Part shown: positions 43,891 to 51,746 of the stretch, piece by piece | Position numbering within the stretch: position 1 is the stretch's first letter | Layout of the letters: every line of letters starts with the position of its first letter | Assembly (NCBI GenBank): GCA_965237855.1 | Contig: CBDEGK010000008.1 | Span: 992,001-1,056,000 of the forward strand | Source: CBDEGK01 sp965237855 | Lineage (GTDB): Bacteria; Pseudomonadota; Gammaproteobacteria; Pseudomonadales; Halieaceae | Direction of reading: 5' to 3' | DNA length: 64,000 nt | The notes under the pieces: model-generated | What the model was told of the DNA's origin: nothing | The model's database searches: none | The model's input: only the letters and a program-made list of their open reading frames with translations | Position numbers and translations under genes: made by a program

Positions 43891-44968
43891 CGGCATGGGC
43901 ACTGTGTTGGTTCTAGCCGGTGGCACTGGCGGCCACGTATACCCGGCCCTGGCCGTGGCACTGGAGTTACAGCAGCGCGGTTTCCAGATTCGTTGGTTGG
44001 GTACTGAGCGCGGACTGGAGAGCCGTGTTGTCGTGGCAGCGGGGTTGGCGTTGGACTTTATTCGCATTCGGGGCCTGCGTGGCAAGGGTATGGCAGCACG
44101 TCTGCAGGGAGCCCTGGTATTGCTATGGGCGGCTGTGCAAAGCCTGGTGGCGGTTGCTCGCATACGACCAGTTTGTGTGCTTGGCATGGGGGGTTACGTG
44201 TCAGGGCCGGCTGGAGTGGCAGCCTGGGTGCTGCGTCGTCCGCTGGTCATCCATGAGCAGAATTCGGTAGCGGGAACCACCAATCGCATGTTGAGCGGCA
44301 TTGCCAGTCGAATTCTGGCCGCCTATCCGACGGCGTTTGGTGAACAAGCCGAATTGGTCGGTAACCCGGTGCGCAGCGATTTGTTAGCGGCGGGCGAATT
44401 CGCTCACTATGATTTCGATGGTCAGCGCCCGCTGCAGCTGTTCGTGGTAGGGGGCAGTCTGGGAGCGCTCGCCATTAACGAGGTTGTGCCGGAAGCGCTG
44501 GCTATACTCACCCAGAATTCGACGGTGATCGTGAGGCACCAGACCGGCATTGATCACACCGACAGTGTGACGGCGAGCCATCTGCAACAGGGCAACGACC
44601 ATGTGGAAACCCTGCCCTATGTAGAAGATATGGCTGCGATGTACGAGTGGGCTGACCTGGTCGTGTGCCGAGCTGGCGCCTTGACCGTGGCCGAGCTGTC
44701 GGTAATGGGCCGGCCTTCGATACTGGTGCCGCTGCCCGGAGCAATTGATAACCACCAGTTCCACAATGCGCAGTGGCTGGTGGCCCGCGGCGGTGCCCTG
44801 TTGATGCCGCAATCTGAATTGACAGCACAATCTCTAGCCGACTGCCTGGCAGACCTGCTGGCACAGCCGCGGCAATTGAGCGATATGGCGGCGGCAGCCA
44901 GGGCCGCGGCATTCCCGCTGGCGACGCGGCGGGTGGCCGATGTCTGCGAGGAGGTGCGTCGTGGCTGA
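43880..44968 (+). CDS. murG: UDP-GlcNAc:lipid I transferase MurG
   Basis: A 362-residue GT28 enzyme with A-G-G-T-G-G-H-V-Y-P-A-L-A near the start, G-G-Y-V-S-G-P, H-E-Q-N-S-V-A-G-T-T-N-R and C-R-A-G-A-L-T-V-A-E-L. It converts lipid I to lipid II at the inner membrane. ATG 43880 or the ATG five codons later could be the start. Confidence 0.96.
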   Translation: MGASGMGTVLVLAGGTGGHVYPALAVALELQQRGFQIRWLGTERGLESRVVVAAGLALDFIRIRGLRGKGMAARLQGALVLLWAAVQSLVAVARIRPVCVLGMGGYVSGPAGVAAWVLRRPLVIHEQNSVAGTTNRMLSGIASRILAAYPTAFGEQAELVGNPVRSDLLAAGEFAHYDFDGQRPLQLFVVGGSLGALAINEVVPEALAILTQNSTVIVRHQTGIDHTDSVTASHLQQGNDHVETLPYVEDMAAMYEWADLVVCRAGALTVAELSVMGRPSILVPLPGAIDNHQFHNAQWLVARGGALLMPQSELTAQSLADCLADLLAQPRQLSDMAAAARAAAFPLATRRVADVCEEVRRG

Positions 44969-46394
44969 TACGCACAGTTTCACAGCGCCAGAAATGCGGC
45001 GGGTCAAGGCTATTCACATGATTGGCGTTGGTGGCGCTGGCATGTGCGGAATTGCCGAGGTGTTGTTGAACCTTGGCTATTACGTGAGTGGATCGGATAT
45101 GCGTGAGAGTGCAGCGGTGTCGCGGCTGCAGGAACTCGGTGTGCAGGTTTATATTGGCCACCGTGGTGAACAGGCAGTGGGGGCAGATGTGGTTGTGATC
45201 TCCAGTGCTGTATCGGAAGACAATCCTGAACTGCAAGCGGCCCGGGCCAGTCGGATCCCGGTGGTGCCGCGAGCGGAAATGCTGGCGGAACTGATGCGCT
45301 ATCGCCATGGCATTGCGGTGGCGGGAACCCATGGTAAAACGACGACCACCAGCATGATTGCCGCAATTTTTGCCGAGCAGGGACTGGATCCGACCTTCGT
45401 GATCGGCGGTGTGGTGAACAGCACGGGCACTAATGCGCGTCTCGGAGAGGGGCGCATTCTCATTGCGGAGGCAGACGAGAGCGATGCCTCCTTCCTGCAC
45501 CTGCAGCCCATGGTTGCAGTAGTGACCAATATAGAAGCCGATCACATGGATACCTACGGGGGTGATTTGCAGAACCTGCGCCGAACCTTCCTGGAATTCC
45601 TGCACAACCTGCCGTTCTATGGAGTGGCGGTACTGTGTGTGGATGATCCGGTGGTAGCCGGGCTGGTCAACGATATCGGCCGCAAGGCGATCACCTACGG
45701 TTTTTCCGAGTTGGCGGACTTCCGAATCACCGAGGTGGAGAAGCTGTCTCTTACCACGGCCTTTACTGTGCTGCGTCCAGCTCCTGCTGAACACTTGCGT
45801 GTCAGCTTAAATATGCCGGGCCTGCACAATGTGCTCAATGCCACCGCTGCGATTGCCGTGGCCTGTGATGAGGGTGTTTCCGATGCAGCCATCATGGCCG
45901 GCCTTGCGGGTTTTCAGGGCGTCGCTCGCCGCTTTGAAGTGCACGGGGACCTGGCTCTGGAAACCGGTACGGCCCTGCTGGTGGATGACTACGGCCATCA
46001 CCCCACCGAGGTGAAGGCAACCCTGGAAGCCGCGCGCCAGGCCTGGCCGCAGCAACGCCTGGTGCTGGTATTCCAGCCCCATCGTTACAGCCGAACCCGT
46101 GATCTCTACGAGGACTTCGTGCGGGTATTGTCTGAGGTGGATGTGCTGGTGTTACTGGAAGTCTATCCGGCTGGAGAGGCACATATTCCTGGGGCTGATG
46201 GTCGCAGCCTGAGTGGCAGTGTGCGTCAACGCGGTGCCCTGGATCCGGTATTTGTTGCCGACATAGCAGAGGTACCCAAGGTATTGCGCGGATTGATTCG
46301 CGATCAGGACATTGTTCTGACCCAGGGGGCAGGCAATGTCGGTGCGCTGGCACAGCAACTTCAGGTCTTCAATTTCCGGGAGGTGCGGACATGA
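44961..46394 (+). CDS. murC: UDP-MurNAc:L-alanine ligase MurC
   Basis: A 477-residue Mur ligase with the N-terminal G-V-G-G-A-G-M-C-G-I-A-E, ATP loop G-T-H-G-K-T-T-T, E-A-D-E-S-D-A-S-F and D-D-Y-G-H-H-P-T-E. It adds the first stem residue. GTG 44961 overlaps the murG stop and has GAGGAGG six bases upstream; the open frame begins 21 bp earlier. Confidence 0.96.
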   Translation: MADTHSFTAPEMRRVKAIHMIGVGGAGMCGIAEVLLNLGYYVSGSDMRESAAVSRLQELGVQVYIGHRGEQAVGADVVVISSAVSEDNPELQAARASRIPVVPRAEMLAELMRYRHGIAVAGTHGKTTTTSMIAAIFAEQGLDPTFVIGGVVNSTGTNARLGEGRILIAEADESDASFLHLQPMVAVVTNIEADHMDTYGGDLQNLRRTFLEFLHNLPFYGVAVLCVDDPVVAGLVNDIGRKAITYGFSELADFRITEVEKLSLTTAFTVLRPAPAEHLRVSLNMPGLHNVLNATAAIAVACDEGVSDAAIMAGLAGFQGVARRFEVHGDLALETGTALLVDDYGHHPTEVKATLEAARQAWPQQRLVLVFQPHRYSRTRDLYEDFVRVLSEVDVLVLLEVYPAGEAHIPGADGRSLSGSVRQRGALDPVFVADIAEVPKVLRGLIRDQDIVLTQGAGNVGALAQQLQVFNFREVRT

Positions 46395-47320
46395 GTCCCG
46401 CTCACTTTGAGGGCAAGGCCATGGCGGTATTGCTCGGCGGGACCTCCTCTGAGCGCGAGGTATCGCTGATGAGTGGCGCCACCATCTGTGATGCCCTGGA
46501 TGGCCTGGGTGTCAAGGTGCTCAAACTCGATACCGCCGAGCCCGCCTGGTGGCGGCAGCTGGCGACAGTGGATGCCGCCTTCATCATCCTTCATGGTGGT
46601 GACGGCGAAGATGGCACAGTTCAGGGCGCCTTACAGACCCTGGGTGTGCCCTACACCGGCTCCGGTGTATTGGCATCCGCGTTAGCCATGGACAAATTGC
46701 GTTGCAAGCGAATGTGGCAGGGCATTGGATTGCCGACGCCTGGCTTTGTTGAATTGGAAGCGAACAGTGATCTCGCCGCCGTACTGCAGCTGTTGGGAGA
46801 TGTGTTCGTCAAACCAGCCACGGGTGGTTCCAGTATTGGTACCGCTGGTGCCCGCGATGAGGCTGGGCTGGCGCAGGCCTGGGCACAGGCTGCCCAGTAT
46901 GGAGGTCGGGTAATTGCCGAGCAGCTGATTGACGGTGATGAATACACCGTGGCGGTTCTTAACGGTGAAGCCCTGCCAGCGATCAAAATGGAAACTGACA
47001 ACGAGTTCTACGATTACCAGGCCAAGTATTTCAGCGATGACACGCGTTACCTGTGCCCCTGCGGCCTGCCTGCCGAAGATGAAGCAGAGCTGGCTACCCT
47101 GGCGCTACAGGCGTTCGAATCCGTGGGTTGCGAGTCCTGGGGCCGGGTCGATTTTATGCGTGACCGCGCTGGTAAGTTTTGGATTCTGGAGGTTAATACC
47201 GTACCCGGGATGACCGGGCACAGCCTGGTGCCTATGGCAGCAAAAGCCGCCGGAATAGGGCTGCCTGAGCTTGTCGGTCGCATCGCTGAGTTTGCGCTGC
47301 AGCGGGGGGAATCCGCATGA
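46391..47320 (+). CDS. ddlB: D-alanine:D-alanine ligase DdlB
   Basis: A 309-residue ATP-grasp enzyme with G-G-T-S-S-E-R-E-V-S near the start, H-G-G-D-G-E-D-G-T-V-Q-G, K-P-A-T-G-G-S-S-I-G and the metal-binding E-V-N-T-V-P-G-M-T. It supplies D-Ala-D-Ala for MurF. ATGA overlap with murC. Confidence 0.96.
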   Translation: MSPAHFEGKAMAVLLGGTSSEREVSLMSGATICDALDGLGVKVLKLDTAEPAWWRQLATVDAAFIILHGGDGEDGTVQGALQTLGVPYTGSGVLASALAMDKLRCKRMWQGIGLPTPGFVELEANSDLAAVLQLLGDVFVKPATGGSSIGTAGARDEAGLAQAWAQAAQYGGRVIAEQLIDGDEYTVAVLNGEALPAIKMETDNEFYDYQAKYFSDDTRYLCPCGLPAEDEAELATLALQAFESVGCESWGRVDFMRDRAGKFWILEVNTVPGMTGHSLVPMAAKAAGIGLPELVGRIAEFALQRGESA

Positions 47321-48069
47321 GTCGTGGGGCCACTCGCAAGCCTGGCCGCAATGGTACTGGCGGCAATCGCGTTGAGGGCCTGCTCAGGCAGTTACGCCCG
47401 GCGCTTGTGGCGGTGGGATTGTTGGCGAGCTTTTCGTTGCTGTTGGTCGGCATCTGGCGACTGGCGCAAGTGCCGGTAGAGAGAGTGGTTTTCAGTGGAG
47501 ATTTGCAGCGGGTGCCGCGAGCGGAACTGCAGTTGCTGGTCAACGACAACCTGGATGGTGGCTTTCTGAGTGTTGATATCGAGGAGATTCGCGGGTCGCT
47601 GGAAGCCTTACCCTGGGTGTTCAAAGTGGTGGTTAAGCGGCGCTGGCCCAGCGACCTGGAAATTGTGGTGACCGAACAAATCCCTATTGCGCGCTGGGGT
47701 GAGAAAAGCTACCTCAATCGGCAGGGGGAAGTATTTACGCCAGCAGTCTACGAACCCTTGCCGGAGCTGCCCCGTTTGGATGGACCCATAGGAAGTCAGC
47801 TTGAACTGATGCAGCGCTACCAGTTTATGCGTGAGCGCATACAGCTGCTGGGGTTGGAGATAGTAGCGCTGTCAATGAACGGACGGGGTGGCCTGGAGGC
47901 GACCCTTCATACCGGCAGCACATTGGTATTCGGGCGTGGTCAGTTGGAACAGAAGCTAGCGCGGTTTATGGGGGTTTACTACGCGGACCTGGTGGGAAAA
48001 GAAAACCAGATTCGCTCAGTTGATTTGCGCTATCGACACGGTCTGGCCGTGGCCTGGCGCACAGGCTAA
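47317..48069 (+). CDS. ftsQ: Cell division protein FtsQ
   Basis: A 250-residue bitopic protein: basic cytoplasmic tail, a membrane helix at about 27-48, a POTRA domain (V-E-R-V-V-F-S-G-D) and a beta domain (P-W-V-F-K-V-V-V-K-R-R-W-P near 95). It recruits FtsLB to the divisome. It overlaps ddlB by four bases; 24 bp separate it from ftsA. Confidence 0.94.
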   Translation: MSRGATRKPGRNGTGGNRVEGLLRQLRPALVAVGLLASFSLLLVGIWRLAQVPVERVVFSGDLQRVPRAELQLLVNDNLDGGFLSVDIEEIRGSLEALPWVFKVVVKRRWPSDLEIVVTEQIPIARWGEKSYLNRQGEVFTPAVYEPLPELPRLDGPIGSQLELMQRYQFMRERIQLLGLEIVALSMNGRGGLEATLHTGSTLVFGRGQLEQKLARFMGVYYADLVGKENQIRSVDLRYRHGLAVAWRTG

Positions 48070-48093
48070 TTATAAAAAAGGGGAATTCTGCTC

Positions 48094-49329
48094 ATGGGCA
48101 GTGAACAGGAAAGAAACATGATCGTCGGTCTGGATATCGGCACCTCCAAAGTGGTGGCCATTGTTGGTGAAATCACTGCGGATGGCGCTATCGAGATCGT
48201 TGGCATTGGCTCCCACCCCAGCAAGGGGATGAAGAAGGGCGTGGTGATCAATATTGAATCCACGGTGCAGTCTATTCAGCGCGCTGTGGAAGAGGCCGAA
48301 TTAATGGCGGGCTGTCAGATTCACTCGGTGTATGTGGGCATCGCCGGTAGCCATGTGCGCAGCCTCAATTCCCACGGCATCGTGGCTATTCGCGACCGCG
48401 AGGTTTACGCCTTGGACCTGGAGCGGGTCATTGACGCGGCCCAGGCGGTAGCCATTCCCGCCGACCAGCGGGTACTGCATATTCTGCCCCAGGAGTATGT
48501 CATCGACAGTCAAGAGGGCATCAAGGAACCACTGGGCATGTCTGGCGTGCGCCTGGAAGCCAAGGTGCACCTGGTGACCTGTGCAACCAACGCGTCCCAG
48601 AATATCGAGAAGTGTATTCGTCGCTGCGGGCTGGAAGTGGAAGACGTCATCCTCGAGCAGCTGGCCTCCAGTTATGCGGTGCTGACCGAAGATGAGAAAG
48701 AGCTGGGCGTGTGCCTGGTGGATATCGGCGGTGGTACCACTGATATTGCGGTGTTTACCGATGGCTCGATACGCTACTCCGGTGTGATTCCCATAGCGGG
48801 TGATCAAGTCACCAATGATATCGCCATGGCCCTCCGCACACCTACCCAGCACGCCGAGGAAATCAAGATCAAGTACGCCTGTGCTTTGACTCAGTTGGCG
48901 GGCCCGGAGGAAACCATCAAGGTGCCCAGCGTGGGAGATCGACCTCCAAGAGACCTTTCCCGTCAGGCCCTGGCAGAAGTGGTTGAGCCGCGTTACGACG
49001 AGCTGTTTACCCTGGTGCAGGCGGAGCTACGCCGCAGTGGATTTGAAGACCTGATACCAGCAGGCGTGGTGTTAACAGGTGGCACTTCGAAGATGGAAGG
49101 AGCGATGGAGCTGGCTGAAGAAATTTTTCATATGCCGGTGCGGGTCGGTTGTCCACAAACGGTAACCGGACTGACAGATATTGTACGCAATCCGATTTAC
49201 TCCACCGGCGTGGGTTTATTGCTGTACGGCGCGCGGGCCCTGGAGGAGGGGATTCCGGGTCGTCGCGGGACACAATTGGAGCCAGGTGTGTGGCAGCGGG
49301 CTAAAACCTGGTTCCAAAACAATTTTTGA
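48094..49329 (+). CDS. ftsA: Cell division protein FtsA
   Basis: A 411-residue actin-fold protein: phosphate-1 G-L-D-I-G-T-S-K-V, phosphate-2 V-D-I-G-G-G-T-T-D and the adenosine motif L-T-G-G-T-S-K. The end W-Q-R-A-K-T-W-F-Q-N-N-F is the amphipathic membrane-targeting helix. It tethers FtsZ to the inner membrane. ATG 48094 (after GGGGA) or ATG 48118 (after AGGAAAG) could be used. Confidence 0.96.
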   Translation: MGSEQERNMIVGLDIGTSKVVAIVGEITADGAIEIVGIGSHPSKGMKKGVVINIESTVQSIQRAVEEAELMAGCQIHSVYVGIAGSHVRSLNSHGIVAIRDREVYALDLERVIDAAQAVAIPADQRVLHILPQEYVIDSQEGIKEPLGMSGVRLEAKVHLVTCATNASQNIEKCIRRCGLEVEDVILEQLASSYAVLTEDEKELGVCLVDIGGGTTDIAVFTDGSIRYSGVIPIAGDQVTNDIAMALRTPTQHAEEIKIKYACALTQLAGPEETIKVPSVGDRPPRDLSRQALAEVVEPRYDELFTLVQAELRRSGFEDLIPAGVVLTGGTSKMEGAMELAEEIFHMPVRVGCPQTVTGLTDIVRNPIYSTGVGLLLYGARALEEGIPGRRGTQLEPGVWQRAKTWFQNNF

Positions 49330-49386
49330 GCGGTAAAAACCGCCGGATGAAAATCTGGCATTTTGATAAAAAAGGGGAGAAAGACC

Positions 49387-50559
49387 ATGTTTGAACTAAT
49401 AGACAATGTACCTGAGAGTGCAGTCATTAAAGTAGTCGGGGTCGGTGGCGGCGGTGGCAACGCCGTTAAACACATGATCGCCAATACGGTAGAGGGAGTG
49501 GATTTCATCTGCGCCAATACCGACGCGCAAGCGCTGGCAGATGTCGACTCAAAGACTGTGTTGCAACTGGGTAGCAATATCACCAAAGGGCTGGGCGCGG
49601 GTGCCAATCCCGACGTGGGGCGGGCGGCAGCCATGGAAGATCGAGATCGTATTGCCGATGCCCTGGCCGGTGCCGATATGGTGTTTATCACCGCCGGCAT
49701 GGGTGGTGGGACAGGCACCGGCGGTGCCCCGGTAGTGGCCGAGGTTGCGCGCGATCTGGGAATCTTGACGGTGGCAGTTGTCACTAAGCCATTTCCTTTT
49801 GAGGGCAAAAAGCGCACGGCGATAGCAGAAGCGGGAATGAAGGAGCTACAGCAACACGTGGATTCCCTGATTACCATTCCCAACGAAAAGCTGCTGGATG
49901 TGCTGGGTAAAAATACCAGCTTGCTCGATGCTTTCAAGGCTGCCAATGATGTGCTGCTTGGAGCGGTTCAAGGTATTGCCGACCTGATCATCCGTCCCGG
50001 CATGATCAACGTCGACTTTGCTGATGTGCGTACGGTGATGTCTGAAATGGGTATGGCGATGATGGGTACTGGCAGTAGCCGCGGTGAAAATCGCGCCCGT
50101 GAAGCCGCCGAGGCCGCCATCCGCAGCCCGCTACTGGAAGACATCAACTTGCAGGGTGCCCGCGGCATCCTCGTGAATATCACTGCGGGACTGGATCTGT
50201 CCCTGGGTGAGTTTTCCGAGGTTGGCGATACCATTGAGGAGTTCGCGTCTGAAAACGCCACCGTGGTGGTGGGTACAGTGATTGATGCGGATATGTCTGA
50301 TGAGCTGAAGGTGACGGTGGTTGCTACTGGTCTTGGTGGTGACGCGCTAGCGGCACCGATGAAACTGGTGGATTATACCCCGGCACCTGCAGTGGGCGAC
50401 GCGCCTGACTATGCTGAACTGGATCGTCCGGCGGCAGCTCGCCGCAGTGGAGCGAAGCCAGCAATGGGCCAGGACGATGGGGAGCCGACCCTGAGTAAAG
50501 CGGTGGGACATGAAGACTACTTCGATATTCCCGCCTTTTTGCGCCGCCAGGCAGACTAA
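49387..50559 (+). CDS. ftsZ: Cell division protein FtsZ
   Basis: A 390-residue tubulin-fold GTPase with G-V-G-G-G-G-G-N-A-V near the start, the T4 loop G-M-G-G-G-T-G-T-G-G and the C-terminal peptide D-I-P-A-F-L-R-R-Q for FtsA/ZipA binding. It polymerises into the Z ring. ATG 49387 follows GGGGAGAAAG. A small hairpin (GCGGT/ACCGC, 49330-49343) lies between ftsA and ftsZ. The usual next gene, lpxC, is missing. Confidence 0.97.
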   Translation: MFELIDNVPESAVIKVVGVGGGGGNAVKHMIANTVEGVDFICANTDAQALADVDSKTVLQLGSNITKGLGAGANPDVGRAAAMEDRDRIADALAGADMVFITAGMGGGTGTGGAPVVAEVARDLGILTVAVVTKPFPFEGKKRTAIAEAGMKELQQHVDSLITIPNEKLLDVLGKNTSLLDAFKAANDVLLGAVQGIADLIIRPGMINVDFADVRTVMSEMGMAMMGTGSSRGENRAREAAEAAIRSPLLEDINLQGARGILVNITAGLDLSLGEFSEVGDTIEEFASENATVVVGTVIDADMSDELKVTVVATGLGGDALAAPMKLVDYTPAPAVGDAPDYAELDRPAAARRSGAKPAMGQDDGEPTLSKAVGHEDYFDIPAFLRRQAD

Positions 50560-50739
50560 AGTTCTGTCATAGCGGGGTGCTCCCCGATGGGCGCATCCTG
50601 CAAAAATAGCAGGCGCATACGTGTCCGCCAGCCTCCCCCTGGCGGCGCGATGTGCCGGCGACGTATTCCTGCCCCTGCGTGACATTCCCCGCCTGACTAT
50701 GCGATAGTGGCCGCTCTCGGGGGAGAGCCGACACTTTAA

Positions 50740-51663
50740 ATGAAAGTAATTCTGATAACTGAGAAGCATAGTGCTTCCAGGACACTGTGGTTGGGGCGTT
50801 GGTCCCGGGCGCTAGTGTCTGTCTGTTGTCTCGGCCTGCCCCTGGGCCTGATTGGACTGGGCTATTACCTGGCTCACTCGGCACAGCCCAGCTCCCGCGA
50901 CCTCTCCCTGGGTGCACTCCAGGACGAACTGGATAACCAGAATCTCGCCGTTGCAGAGATACGGGCAGATGCTTTACGCAAACTACAGGCCCTGAGTTTG
51001 TCTGTGGCCGAACTGGAAGCGCGCATGCTGCGCCTGGATGCCATGGGCCAGCGTTTGACCGGTTTGGCAGGTCTGGATAACGGTGAATTCGACTTTGGGC
51101 AAGATCCAGCCGTGGGTGGGCCGCTGACGATAGCAGACGCAAGCGTCGATAATAGTGCCGTGGAGAACGAGATGGCATTGCTGGCGGCGCGTATTGCCGA
51201 TCGCGAACAGCAACTGGAGATACTGCAGTCAGTACTGATTAACCGCCAGATCTCCGATGACCTCTACCTGTCGGGGCGTCCCATTCACAAGGGTTGGATG
51301 TCTTCGGCATTTGGGCGTCGCACCGATCCATTCACTGGTGCGGCCGCCTGGCACGAGGGTGTGGATTTTGCCGGTAAAGCCGGCGCCAATATAATCGCAG
51401 TGGCCTCCGGGGTGGTGACCTGGTCAGGCAATCGCTACGGTTACGGTGAAATGGTGGAAGTCAGCCACGGTGGTGGTTATTCCACACGTTATGCTCACAA
51501 CGAAAAGAATTTGGTAAAGGTGGGTGACTTGGTCAAAAAGGGCCAGGTGATCGCCAGCATGGGCAGCAGTGGCCGTTCTACCGGCCCCCATGTGCACTAC
51601 GAAGTCTACAAGCACGGCCGCCCCGTCGACCCTGCCAGTTACATCGCCCGCACCCGACGCTGA
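50740..51663 (+). CDS. M23 family (LytM) peptidase
   Basis: A 307-residue protein with one N-terminal membrane helix (about 27-45), a coiled-coil linker (60-170) and a C-terminal LytM domain. Zinc ligands are present: His205 and Asp209 in H-E-G-V-D-F, and His284 and His286 in H-V-H-Y-E-V, so it should be an active endopeptidase in the periplasm. In Pseudomonas a similar gene lies between lpxC and secA. Cell-wall hydrolysis near the septum is plausible; the exact substrate is inferred. Confidence 0.92.
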   Translation: MKVILITEKHSASRTLWLGRWSRALVSVCCLGLPLGLIGLGYYLAHSAQPSSRDLSLGALQDELDNQNLAVAEIRADALRKLQALSLSVAELEARMLRLDAMGQRLTGLAGLDNGEFDFGQDPAVGGPLTIADASVDNSAVENEMALLAARIADREQQLEILQSVLINRQISDDLYLSGRPIHKGWMSSAFGRRTDPFTGAAAWHEGVDFAGKAGANIIAVASGVVTWSGNRYGYGEMVEVSHGGGYSTRYAHNEKNLVKVGDLVKKGQVIASMGSSGRSTGPHVHYEVYKHGRPVDPASYIARTRR

Positions 51664-51746
51664 TAGTCCCCGCATAACTGAATGAAATACCCGTGGGGCG
51701 TTTGCCGCGCGGGCTCCTGTTGCGTAGCCTGTTGAAGAATTAAACA

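Noticed and set aside
44508..45794. 428-residue ORF opposite murG/murC
   Set aside because: Antisense shadow; composition low in hydrophobic core patterns and murC is certain on the other strand.
51664..51746. secM-type arrest peptide upstream of secA
   Set aside because: The 83-bp gap is too short and has no ORF with a signal peptide or arrest motif.
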